The position numbers and the translations under genes are program-made. A DNA stretch of 64,000 bases from DASUPK01 sp963833375 (lineage in GTDB: Bacteria; Actinomycetota; Thermoleophilia; Solirubrobacterales; 70-9): NCBI GenBank assembly GCA_963833375.1, contig CAWHXR010000007.1, positions 372,001 through 436,000 on the forward strand, written 5' to 3'. Of this stretch, positions 1 to 7,319 are shown one piece after another (the stretch's first letter is position 1; the number at the start of each line of letters is the position of its first letter). The notes beneath the pieces are model-generated. The model did not search any database. It was not told where the DNA came from and saw only the letters and a program-made list of their open reading frames with translations.

Positions 1-391
1 CGATGATCGCGAGGGTGGCCGGGGAGAGGATCGCCGCGCCGATGCCCTGGATCGCGCGGGCGCCGAGGAGCGCGCCGGACGTCGGGGCGATCGCGCAGAG
101 CAGGGACGCCACGGAGAAGAGGAGGGTGCCGCCGAAGAACATCCGCCGGCGGCCGAAGAGGTCGGTGGCCCGGCCGCCCAGCAGCAGGAAGCCGGCGAAG
201 GTGAGCGTGTATGCGTTCAGGACCCACTGCAGCCCGTTGGTCGAGAAGCCCAGGGAGTCCTTGATCGAGGGCAGCGCGACGTTCACGATCGAGACGTCGA
301 GGATCACCATGAACTGGCCGAGACAAACGACCAGCAGGAGCGCGTTGGAGTTGCGCCTCACCATCCCCCTCGCTGCGGTGACGGGGTTCAC
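1..391 (-). CDS. MFS drug exporter, DHA2 (EmrB/QacA-like) family, N-terminal part
   Basis: Reading leftward off the window edge, this frame encodes the N-terminus of a 14-TM type major facilitator: a first helix with LLLVVCLGQFMVILDVSIVN, then NVALPSIK, and the loop motif GGRATDLFGRRRMFFGG between helices 2 and 3. These are hallmarks of DHA2 multidrug exporters; the substrate is unknown. I chose GTG at 389-391 because it overlaps the TGA of the 44-aa gene upstream (GTGA), a typical coupled start; ATG at 362-364 is the alternative. The C-terminal part lies outside the window. It is divergent from an ArsR-type regulator with a palindromic operator between them, so regulated efflux is likely. 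Confidence 0.85.
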   Translation of the reverse strand, partial: MNPVTAARGMVRRNSNALLLVVCLGQFMVILDVSIVNVALPSIKDSLGFSTNGLQWVLNAYTLTFAGFLLLGGRATDLFGRRRMFFGGTLLFSVASLLCAIAPTSGALLGARAIQGIGAAILSPATLAII

Positions 392-522
392 TTGCGAACG
401 GCCTCCAGAATGTACGCCGCTTCGATCGCCGCGGCCAGCCGTGAGGGACTAGTGAGACGAATGTCACCGTCGTGCTGCTCGCTGGGGGCGGGAGTCGTTT
501 CGATGCTGTGTGTGTCTGACAT
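388..522 (-). CDS. Small 44-aa protein translationally coupled to the MFS gene
   Basis: ATG at 520-522 is preceded by GGAGG with 7-nt spacing, the best ribosome site in this region. The frame runs 44 codons to a TGA that overlaps the GTG start of the MFS gene by the GTGA arrangement. The peptide starts MSDTHSIETTPAPSEQHDGD and has an amphipathic Ala-rich C-terminal half (SPSRLAAAIEAAYILEAVRK). I do not recognise a family. It could be a genuine small partner of the transporter or a leader peptide that sets translation of the exporter. The strong RBS and coupling argue that it is translated. Confidence 0.6.
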   Translation of the reverse strand: MSDTHSIETTPAPSEQHDGDIRLTSPSRLAAAIEAAYILEAVRK

Positions 523-548
523 TCGGTTGCCTCCGCGCCTGTTCGGTA

Positions 549-566
549 GTACGATGAGCATCGTAC
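549..566. promoter_or_regulatory. Palindromic operator between MFS and ArsR-type genes
   Basis: GTACGATG-AG-CATCGTAC is an 8-bp inverted repeat with a 2-bp spacer. A related half-site (GATGTCGTAC, 581-590) lies just downstream. A TACAAT -10 box (588-593) for the regulator follows, so the palindrome sits over its -35 region. Probable autoregulatory ArsR-family operator. Confidence 0.65.
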
Positions 567-607
567 CATAAAGTTCGACGGATGTCGTACAATCGAAATC
601 GAGCCTG

Positions 608-919
608 ATGGAACCCCATCACCCCGATAGGAGCGAGATCGAGCTTCCCGCCGTGCTGCACGCGCTCAGCGACCCGCACCGGCTGGAGATCGTGCGGCGG
701 CTCGACGAGGACTCCGCGCCCCGCGCCTGCGGGACCTTCGGCTTCGATCTCTCGAAGTCGACGATGACCCATCACTTCCGGACGCTGCGGGAGGCCGGTG
801 TGATCCGGCAGGAGCGCGAGGGCACGACCAAGCTCACCTCGCTGCGCCGCGAGGACCTCGACGCCCGCTTCCCGGGGCTCCTGGACGCGGTGCTGAGCTC
901 GAAGCCCGTCCCCGCCTAG
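608..919 (+). CDS. ArsR-family winged-helix transcriptional regulator
   Basis: A 103-aa protein with a single winged helix-turn-helix. The N-terminal helix segment reads LHALSDPHRLEIVRRL, the recognition-helix region LSKSTMTHHFRTLREAGVI lies at about residues 48-66, and the wing REGTTKLTSLRREDL follows. This is the compact ArsR/SmtB layout, but the classic metal-binding ELCVCDL motif is absent; a single Cys (residue 41) lies before the recognition helix. It therefore probably senses something other than arsenite or zinc. The divergent MFS exporter and the palindrome at 549-566 suggest that it represses the exporter and itself. Confidence 0.85.
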   Translation: MEPHHPDRSEIELPAVLHALSDPHRLEIVRRLDEDSAPRACGTFGFDLSKSTMTHHFRTLREAGVIRQEREGTTKLTSLRREDLDARFPGLLDAVLSSKPVPA

Positions 920-949
920 CGGCGGCTTTGAATCATCGCGGCGGGGTCA

Positions 950-955
950 TAGTCT
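950..955 (+). promoter_or_regulatory. Candidate leaderless -10 box (hydrogenase operon)
   Basis: TAGTCT ends 9 nt before the GTG start at 965. No Shine-Dalgarno sequence is visible. This fits the leaderless pattern seen at many genes here. Confidence 0.45.
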
Positions 956-964
956 TCGTGGCGA

Positions 965-2126
965 GTGAATACCTCGACGGCGTCCGTGATTCGCAGAGCC
1001 GCGCTCGACGATTTGATCGGGGCGCTGGCCGGCCGGGGCTACACGGTGATCGGGCCGACCGTCCGCGACGGGGCGATCGTCTATGAGGAGATCTCGTCGG
1101 CGGCGGATCTGCCGGCCGGGCTCACCGACGAGCAGGAGGGCGGCACCTATCGCCTCCATGAGCGCGAAGACGGTGCGCTCTTCGGCTTCAACAACGGGCC
1201 GAACTCCTGGAAGCACCACCTCTTCCCGCCCAACCTGACCCTCTGGAAGGCGCACCGCGCCGAGGGCGGAGAGGTCTCCTACGAGGAACAGGAGACGGAG
1301 CGGCCCCGCTACGCGTTCCTCGGGGTGCGCTCCTGTGACCTGGCTGCGATCGGCGTCCAGGACAAGGTCTTCATCGGCGATTCGTATGTGGACGCCGACT
1401 ACGAGTCGCGCCGACGCGACGCCTTCATCGTGGCGATCAACTGCTCGAAGGCGGGCAACACCTGCTTCTGCGTCTCGATGGACACCGGCCCTCGCGCCGA
1501 CTCGGGCTACGACCTGGCGCTGACCGAGCTGCTCGAGGGCGAGCACCGCTTCCTGGTCGAGGTCGGCTCCGAGCGCGGCCAGGAGATCCTGGACGAGATC
1601 GGCGCCGACGAGGCGGAGCATTCAGACGAGGACGCCGCGACGGCGGTCTCCCAGAAATGCGCCTCCGAGATGGGCCGCGAGCTCGACACCGACGGGATCA
1701 AGGAGCTGCTCTACCGGAACATGGAGCACCCGCGCTGGGACGAGGTCTCCGAGCGCTGCCTCACCTGCGGCAACTGCACGCTCGTCTGCCCGACCTGCTT
1801 CTGCCATACGGTCGAGGACATGAGCGACCTCGCCGGGCGAGGAGGCCGAACGGGTTCGGCGCTGGGACTCCTGCTTCAACCTCGACCACTCCTATATCCA
1901 CGGCGGCAGCGTCCGCAACTCCCCGCCCTCGCGCTACCGGCAGTGGATGACCCACAAGCTCGCCACCTGGATCGACCAGTTCGGCACCTCCGGGTGCGTC
2001 GGCTGTGGGCGATGCATCACCTGGTGCCCGGTCGCGATCGACATCACCGAGGAGGCGGCCGCGATCCGCGCCACCGACGTCGGCCCGGCTCGGGGCGAGG
2101 AGAGGGGGATCAGTGCGGACCATTGA
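965..2126 (+). CDS. hydB: Group 3b NiFe hydrogenase (sulfhydrogenase-type) beta subunit, 4Fe-4S protein, frameshifted
   Basis: Iron-sulfur subunit that passes electrons between the hydrogenase dimer and the diaphorase. The N-terminal half is the usual beta-subunit domain (GYTVIGPTVRDGAIVYEEI, GPNSWKHHLFPP). It is followed by ferredoxin-like cysteine runs: CLTCGNCTLVCPTCFC at about residue 265 and, after correction, CVGCGRCITWCP at about residue 344. A single extra base near 1838 breaks the frame: the first frame degenerates into Arg-rich sequence ending at 2185, while the next frame continues as EEAERVRRWDSCFNLDHSYI to a TGA at 2124-2126. Removing one base gives a seamless 386-aa protein. Whether this is a sequencing error or a true lesion cannot be told from here. 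Confidence 0.85.
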
Positions 2127-2580
2127 GGAGCTACTCGCCGAGGCGCCCGCCTTCAACGGGATGTCGCCGGAGCACCTCGAGCTGATCGCGGGCTGCGCGC
2201 AGAACCAGGGCTTCCAGGAGGGCCAGTACCTGATGCGGGAGGGCGATCCCGCCGACATCTTCTTCGTGATCCGCCACGGCCGGGTGGCGATGGAGATCTT
2301 CGTCCCGCAGCGCGGGGCGGTGACGATCGAGACGATCGACGACGGCGACCTGCTCGGTTGGTCCTGGCTGGTGCCGCCGTTCCGCTCTCACCTCGACGCG
2401 CGGGCGCTCGGCACGGTCCACACCATCGTCTTCGACGCGGCATGCCTGCGCGGCAAGTCGGACACCGATCCGGTGCTCGGCTACGAGCTGATGCGCCGCT
2501 TCATCCCGATCATCGTCGAGCGCCTGCAGGCGACCAGCGTGCGGATGCTCGACGTCTACGGCCACGTCGCTGGGGGCTGA
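2113..2580 (+). CDS. Cyclic-nucleotide-binding domain protein of the hydrogenase operon
   Basis: A 155-aa protein that is essentially one cNMP-binding (CRP/FNR sensor) beta-roll: GQYLMREGDPADIFFVIRHG, then a phosphate-cassette-like stretch GDLLGWSWLVPPFRSHLDAR, and a C-terminal helix. There is no DNA-binding helix-turn-helix. The GTG start (2113) has AGAGGGG upstream and overlaps the end of hydB by 14 bp; an upstream start in the same frame would lie inside hydB. Position inside the operon, between the beta and gamma subunits, suggests that it acts on the enzyme complex rather than on DNA. The ligand is unknown, because the cassette departs from the classical cAMP-binding consensus. Confidence 0.85.
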   Translation: MRTIEELLAEAPAFNGMSPEHLELIAGCAQNQGFQEGQYLMREGDPADIFFVIRHGRVAMEIFVPQRGAVTIETIDDGDLLGWSWLVPPFRSHLDARALGTVHTIVFDAACLRGKSDTDPVLGYELMRRFIPIIVERLQATSVRMLDVYGHVAGG

Positions 2581-2598
2581 GCCACGGTCGCGGATCCG

Positions 2599-3408
2599 AT
2601 GCTGCCCAGCTCCTACGTGGTCACCGGCAAGCGCCAGGAGCTGGGGGACACCTGGACCCTCGAGCTCGAGCCTGCCGGCGGCGACGGCGTCGGGGACTTT
2701 CAGCCCGGCCAGTTCTCGATGCTCTACGCCTTCGGTGCAGGGGAGGTGCCGATCTCGGTGAGCTCGATCGACAACGGCGGCCCGCTCGTCCACACCGTGC
2801 GGGCAGTGGGGGCGACGACGAAGGCGATCTGCGCGGCGGAGCCCGGCGACCAGCTCGGCGTCCGCGGCCCATTCGGCAACAGCTGGCCCCTCGAGGAGGC
2901 CCAGGACGGCGACGTGGTCGTGGTCGCCGGTGGCATCGGCCTGGCGCCGCTGCGGGCCGCGGTCCATCGGCTGATCGCCGACCGGGACCGCTATCGGGCG
3001 GTGGCCATCCTCTACGGCGCCCGCTCGCCCGACGAGTTGCTATGGGGCACCGAGCTCCAGTCCTGGCGCGAGTCCGGGATCGAGGTCGAGGCGACGGTCG
3101 ACAGCGCCCCCGGCGGCTGGGACGGGCGCGTCGGCCTGGTCACCAAGCTGATCCCTGTCGCCGCCTTCCAGGGCGCCCGGACGACCGCGATGGTCTGCGG
3201 ACCGGAGGTGATGATGCGCTTCGTATCGCAGGCGCTCCAGGACCGCGGTGTGTCGACCGATCGCATCCACATCTCGCTGGAGCGGAACATGAAGTGCGCG
3301 ATCGGCCAGTGCGGCCACTGCCAGCTCGCCCATCGCTTCGTCTGCAAGGACGGGCCGGTCTTCCCGGTGGCGCGGATCGGCACGCTGCTCGGGGTGAGGG
3401 AGCTGTGA
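2599..3408 (+). CDS. hydG: Group 3b hydrogenase gamma subunit, FAD/NAD(P)-binding diaphorase
   Basis: A 269-aa ferredoxin-NADP reductase-type module. The FAD-binding barrel contains GQFSMLYAFGAGEVPISVSS, the nucleotide-binding fold begins at VVVVAGGIGLAPLRAAV (about residue 112), and a C-terminal 2Fe-2S site reads KCAIGQCGHC followed by a fourth Cys in RFVCKDG. It exchanges electrons between NAD(P)H and the hydrogenase iron-sulfur chain, as in archaeal sulfhydrogenase and dihydroorotate dehydrogenase B electron-transfer subunits. Its stop overlaps the start of the small-subunit gene (GTGA), so the two are translationally coupled. Confidence 0.9.
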   Translation: MLPSSYVVTGKRQELGDTWTLELEPAGGDGVGDFQPGQFSMLYAFGAGEVPISVSSIDNGGPLVHTVRAVGATTKAICAAEPGDQLGVRGPFGNSWPLEEAQDGDVVVVAGGIGLAPLRAAVHRLIADRDRYRAVAILYGARSPDELLWGTELQSWRESGIEVEATVDSAPGGWDGRVGLVTKLIPVAAFQGARTTAMVCGPEVMMRFVSQALQDRGVSTDRIHISLERNMKCAIGQCGHCQLAHRFVCKDGPVFPVARIGTLLGVREL

Positions 3409-4259
3409 GCGCGGAGGCGGTCGGTGACCCGGGCGCGAAGCCGAAGCTGGCGGTCTGGAAGTTCGCCTCCTGCGACGGCTGCCAGCTCTCGCTGCTCGAC
3501 TTCGAGCGCGAGCTGGTCTCGCTGCCCGACCAGATCGAGGTCGCCTACTTCCTGGAGGCGACCCGCGGCGAGGTCGAGGGGCCCTATGACCTGTCGATCG
3601 TCGAGGGCTCGATCACGACGACGCACGACATCGAGCGGATCAAGGAGGTCCGCGCGAAGTCGCGGCGCCTGGTGACGATCGGGGCCTGCGCGACCTCGGG
3701 CGGGATCCAGGCCCTCCGGAACTTCGCCGACGTCGAGGACTTCATGTCCGTCGTCTACGCCTCGCCCGAGTACATCTCGACGCTCGAGACCTCGACTCCG
3801 ATCTCGGCGAACGTCCACGTCGACTTCGAGCTGCAGGGCTGCCCGGTCAACCGGCACCAGCTGCTCGAGGTGATCAGCGCGTTCGTCAACGAGCGCAAGC
3901 CCGCGATCGCCAGCCACAGCGTTTGCATCGAGTGCAAGCGGGCGGGAAACGTCTGCGTGATGGTCGCCCACGGCACGCCCTGCCTCGGGCCCGTGACGCA
4001 CGCGGGCTGCGGCGCGCTCTGCCCGAGCTACGACCGCGGCTGTTACGGCTGCTTCGGCCCGATGGAGTCGCCAAACGCGCCCTCGCTCTCGGGCTGGTTC
4101 GAGGGGCTCGGCATGGAGGAGGTCGACCTGATCCGCGTCTACCGCACCTTCCACACCGCGCGCGAGCCGTTCCAGACCGAGAGCGAGAAGCTCGGCGGTG
4201 CGCCGGGGCCCAAGGTCGGCCCGTCGGTCTCCGACCCGGAGGAGCGCGGTGGCCGATAA
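3405..4259 (+). CDS. hydD: Group 3b NiFe hydrogenase small (delta) subunit
   Basis: A 284-aa small subunit carrying the proximal and further Fe-S clusters. The proximal-cluster motif CDGCQ starts at Cys23. GACATSGG follows, then GCPVNRHQLLEVI, and a C-terminal Cys cluster region (CIECKRAGNVC, CLGPVTHAGCGALCPSYDRG, CYGCFGP). No twin-arginine signal is present, consistent with a cytoplasmic group 3 enzyme. The frame stays open far upstream, but GTG at 3405 is the sensible start because it overlaps the hydG stop as GTGA. Its end overlaps hydA by 11 bp. Confidence 0.92.
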   Translation: MSAEAVGDPGAKPKLAVWKFASCDGCQLSLLDFERELVSLPDQIEVAYFLEATRGEVEGPYDLSIVEGSITTTHDIERIKEVRAKSRRLVTIGACATSGGIQALRNFADVEDFMSVVYASPEYISTLETSTPISANVHVDFELQGCPVNRHQLLEVISAFVNERKPAIASHSVCIECKRAGNVCVMVAHGTPCLGPVTHAGCGALCPSYDRGCYGCFGPMESPNAPSLSGWFEGLGMEEVDLIRVYRTFHTAREPFQTESEKLGGAPGPKVGPSVSDPEERGGR

Positions 4260-5550
4260 CGGCGAGGCCCGGACGATCCGCACCGAGGCGCTCGCCCGGG
4301 TCGAGGGCGAGGGTGCGATGCAGGTGCGGATCCGCGGCGGCCAGGTCGAGAACGTCGAGCTGCAGATCTATGAGCCGCCTCGCTTCTTCGAGGCCTTCCT
4401 GCGGGGCCGGGATTTCGCGGAGGCGCCCGACATCGCCGCGCGGATCTGCGGCATCTGCCCGGTTGCCTATATGACCAGTGCGTTCAACGCGATGGAGGAC
4501 GCGTTCGGGGTCGAGGTCGACGAGCGGATCCGGGTGCTCCGCCGCCTCATGTACTGCGGGGAGTGGGTCGAGTCCCACGCCCTCCACGTCTTCCTGCTCC
4601 ACGCGCCGGACTTTCTCGGCTTCGACTCCGCCTGGGCGATGGCGCGCGACCACCGCGAGGTGGTCGAGGGCGGGCTGAAGATCAAGGCGATGGGCAACGA
4701 CCTGCTGCGCACGATCGGCGGCCGCGCGATCCACCCGATCAATGTGCGGGTCGGCGGCTTCTACAAGGCGCCGAGCAGGGCGGATCTCGAAGCGCTGGTG
4801 CCGGGCCTCGAGGAGGCGCGGGAGCTGGCTCGCCAGTCGGTTGACTGGGTCTCGAAGCTCGACTTCCCCGACTTCGAGCAGGACTACGAGTTCGTCGCGC
4901 TGCGCCATCCCGATCGCTACGCGATCGAGGACGGGCGCCTCGTCTCAGGCTCCGGCCTCGACATCGCGCCCGGCGAATACAAGGAGCACTTCACCGAGCA
5001 GCAGGTCCCGCACTCGACTGCGCTGCAGTCCCGGATGAGCGACGGCGGCACGTACTTCCTCGGGCCGATGGCGCGCTATTCGCTGAACTCGTCCCAGCTC
5101 TCCGATCTCGCCCGCGAGGCCGCCGAGCAGGCTGGGCTGGGGGAGAGCTGCCGCAACCCCTTCAAGTCGATCGTCGTCCGGGCGGTGGAGGTTCTCTACG
5201 CCTTCGACGAGGCGCTGCGGCTGATCGCCGGCTACGAGCCACCGGATCCGCCCGCTGCCGAGATACAGCCGAAGGCCTCGACCGGCTGCGGCTGGAGCGA
5301 GGCGCCGAGGGGGATGCTCTGGCACCGCTACCGCCTGGAGGACGACGGCTCGATCGCCGAGGCCCTGATCATCCCCCCGACCTCCCAGAACCAGGCCCGG
5401 ATCGAGCAGGACCTGCTCGAGTTCGTCAGGCCGCGGGTCGACCTGCCCGACGATCGGCTGCAGTGGGAGTGCGAGCAGGCGATCCGCAACTACGATCCCT
5501 GCATAAGCTGCTCGACCCACTTCCTGAAGCTCGACGTGGACAGGGCGTGA
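4249..5550 (+). CDS. hydA: Group 3b NiFe hydrogenase large (alpha) subunit
   Basis: A 433-aa catalytic subunit holding the NiFe centre. The N-terminal ligand motif RICGICPVAY (Cys67, Cys70) and the C-terminal DPCISCSTHF (Cys418, Cys421) are both intact. The nine residues after His424 are the expected tail removed by a maturation protease, which is encoded next door. The GTG start has GGAGGAG 4-10 nt upstream and lies inside the end of hydD. Group 3b enzymes oxidise or evolve H2 with NADP(H) and can reduce sulfur in some archaea; in aerobic actinobacteria they are linked to hypoxia. The accessory genes hypA-F are not in this window. Confidence 0.93.
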   Translation: MADNGEARTIRTEALARVEGEGAMQVRIRGGQVENVELQIYEPPRFFEAFLRGRDFAEAPDIAARICGICPVAYMTSAFNAMEDAFGVEVDERIRVLRRLMYCGEWVESHALHVFLLHAPDFLGFDSAWAMARDHREVVEGGLKIKAMGNDLLRTIGGRAIHPINVRVGGFYKAPSRADLEALVPGLEEARELARQSVDWVSKLDFPDFEQDYEFVALRHPDRYAIEDGRLVSGSGLDIAPGEYKEHFTEQQVPHSTALQSRMSDGGTYFLGPMARYSLNSSQLSDLAREAAEQAGLGESCRNPFKSIVVRAVEVLYAFDEALRLIAGYEPPDPPAAEIQPKASTGCGWSEAPRGMLWHRYRLEDDGSIAEALIIPPTSQNQARIEQDLLEFVRPRVDLPDDRLQWECEQAIRNYDPCISCSTHFLKLDVDRA

Positions 5551-5557
5551 TGGACCG

Positions 5558-6256
5558 GTGCCTCCGCACTTCATTCATCGTGAGCGCCATCCGAGCGACC
5601 CGGCTTTCCTTCGAGACGAGCGGCGGTTTCTCGACCGCGAGTACACGGCGCTCCACCTGATGGAGCAGCACCGCGATCAGCTGCAGCGAGACCTGGAGCT
5701 CGCTCGCAGGGAGGCCGCGGAGCTCGGCGTCTCGCTGAGGCGCGCGCCCGTCTCCGGGTACAGGGCATGGCTCGCGCTGATCGGCGTGGGCAACCGCTTC
5801 AGGCGCGACGATGGCGCGGGCCTCGAGGTCGCGGCCCGGCTGCGGAGCATGCGGCCGCCGGGTGTGAGGGTGCTCGAGGAGGAGGGCGAGCCCGCGTCGC
5901 TGCTCGAGGCCTGGAACGGCGTGAGCGAGGCGCTGGTGGTCGACGGCGTCCAGTCCGGGGCGGCGCCGGGGACCCTGCATCGGTTCGAGGCGACGATGGA
6001 GCCGCTGCCGGCCGAGCTCTTTCGTCCCTCCACCCACGCGCTCGGGGTGGCGGATGCGGTGGAGCTTGCGCGCGAGCTCGATCGACTCCCGCATCGGCTC
6101 GCCGTCTACGGCATCGAGGGTGAGAGCTTCGAGACCGGGCAGGGCCTGACGCCGCTGGTCGCCGCGACCGTGGATCGCCTCGTGCAGGAGCTCCACGACG
6201 AACTGCATGCGATCGCCCCCTCGCCACCAACGCCGCCTGGGCCGACAACCCCCTGA
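5558..6256 (+). CDS. Hydrogenase maturation protease (HyaD/HybD-type) with N-terminal extension
   Basis: The core (from about residue 71) is a nickel-dependent endopeptidase that trims the large-subunit C-terminus: ALIGVGNRFRRDDGAGLEVA carries the GxGN...DDG motif, and the EGEP, DGVQSGAAPG and YGIEGESFE segments follow. The Asp/Glu ligands are present. Unusually, about 65 mostly charged, predicted helical residues (RDERRFLDREYTALHLMEQH and onward) precede the core, where family members normally begin within a few residues of the GxGN motif. No in-frame ATG or GTG lies close to the core. The gene follows hydA by 7 bp and surely belongs to its operon. Confidence 0.85.
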   Translation: MPPHFIHRERHPSDPAFLRDERRFLDREYTALHLMEQHRDQLQRDLELARREAAELGVSLRRAPVSGYRAWLALIGVGNRFRRDDGAGLEVAARLRSMRPPGVRVLEEEGEPASLLEAWNGVSEALVVDGVQSGAAPGTLHRFEATMEPLPAELFRPSTHALGVADAVELARELDRLPHRLAVYGIEGESFETGQGLTPLVAATVDRLVQELHDELHAIAPSPPTPPGPTTP

Positions 6257-6526
6257 CCGTCACGAGCTCGCCGTAGCCCGCGATCGTAGCCACGGCCGAG
6301 CGCCAAGCCGAGGACCGGCCCGTGGCGGTCGTCCGGGTGCGGATCGGCCGGCTGCGCAAGTCGTCCCCGAGTGCATGAGCCTCTAGTTCGAGGTGGCCGC
6401 GATGGACTCGCTCGGCCAGGGCGCCTCGTTCGAGTGGTCCGCGGCAGGATGGAGAGGGAAGAAGCAAGGCGAGCTTGGATGCGTTCGCGGGGGACGGCCT
6501 CGCGGCCGCTCCCACGCCGTTCTGCC

Positions 6527-6532
6527 TAGGCT
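6527..6532 (+). promoter_or_regulatory. Candidate leaderless -10 box (universal stress protein)
   Basis: TAGGCT ends 9 nt before the ATG at 6542. No Shine-Dalgarno sequence is seen. The preceding 270 bp hold nothing I can support. Confidence 0.5.
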
Positions 6533-6541
6533 CTCGGCGCC

Positions 6542-7285
6542 ATGGCGGAGGGGCCCATCTACAGGAAGGTCGTTGCCGGCTACGAGGACAACGAGCGCGG
6601 CGAGGACGCGCGGGTCCTCGCCGAGCGCATCGTCGCCCGCGACGGCGGTGAGCTCATGGTCGTCAACGTCGAGAAGGGTTCGCCGGCGGACGCACTGCAG
6701 GCGCTGGCGGAGAGGGGGGAGGCCGACCTGATCGTGCTCGGCTCGACCCACCATGCGGCGGTCGGGTCGGTGGCGCCGGGCAGCGTCGCCGAGCACCTGC
6801 TCAAGGGCGCGCGCTGCCGGCTGATCATCGCTCCCAAGGGCTACGCGCAACAGGACCACTCAGGTGACCGGCTGCGGGTGATCGCGGTCGGCTACGACGG
6901 GATGGCCGAATCCAAGGCGGCGCTCGACGAGGCGACCGCGCTGGCCCAGAAGTTCGGTGCCTCGATGCGGGTGATCGGAGTGGCGACGCCGCCGCCGCCA
7001 ATGGCCGCCGCCGCCGCGCAGGCCGGCGCGGAGGCCGGACCCGACTTCCAGAGCCGGCTGCATGACGCGGTCGGCGCGCTCCCCTCCGAACTGCGCGCGC
7101 TGCCGGTGCTGGAGAAGGGCGACCCCGTCCACAAGCTGCTCGAGGCGGCCGAGATGGGTGTCGACCTGCTCATCCTCGGCTCCCGGGGTTTCGGGCCGGT
7201 GATGCGGCTGCTGATCGGGAGCGTCTCCTCCCGCGTGATCCGCGGGGCCCCGTGCCCCGTGATGGTCGTCCCGCGCCCGGGCTAG
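6542..7285 (+). CDS. Tandem universal stress protein (UspA-like)
   Basis: A 247-aa protein with two Usp domains. Domain 1 (residues 1-100) is short, with the nucleotide-site segment VLGSTHHAAVGSVAPGSVAE. Domain 2 (about 110-245) starts VIAVGYDGMAESKAALDEA and ends with the canonical LILGSRGFGPVMRLLIGSVS and APCPVMVVP. Domain 1 lacks the long internal helices of a full Usp fold, so it may be the degenerate half of the pair. Usp proteins bind ATP or AMP and affect stress survival. It is downstream of the hydrogenase operon but 285 bp away with its own probable leaderless promoter. Confidence 0.88.
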   Translation: MAEGPIYRKVVAGYEDNERGEDARVLAERIVARDGGELMVVNVEKGSPADALQALAERGEADLIVLGSTHHAAVGSVAPGSVAEHLLKGARCRLIIAPKGYAQQDHSGDRLRVIAVGYDGMAESKAALDEATALAQKFGASMRVIGVATPPPPMAAAAAQAGAEAGPDFQSRLHDAVGALPSELRALPVLEKGDPVHKLLEAAEMGVDLLILGSRGFGPVMRLLIGSVSSRVIRGAPCPVMVVPRPG

Positions 7286-7319
7286 GCGCGGCTCGGCGTC
7301 TGTGATTTGCTAACGGCCG

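Noticed and set aside
1832..1845. Programmed +1 frameshift in hydB
   Set aside because: No slippery codon with a rare or stop codon at the site and no stimulatory structure evident; the same one-base excess in mvaB favours an error or plain mutation.
4198..4248. Upstream ATG start for the hydrogenase large subunit at 4198
   Set aside because: It would add an Arg-rich 17-residue lead inside hydD; GTG at 4249 has GGAGGAG and matches where family homology begins.
6200..6380. Minus-strand stretch containing VATIAGYGELVTV, resembling a potassium-channel filter (TVGYGDL)
   Set aside because: No flanking membrane helices or start codon in that frame, and most of it overlaps the 3' end of the protease gene and the gap; chance likeness or an unrecoverable relic.
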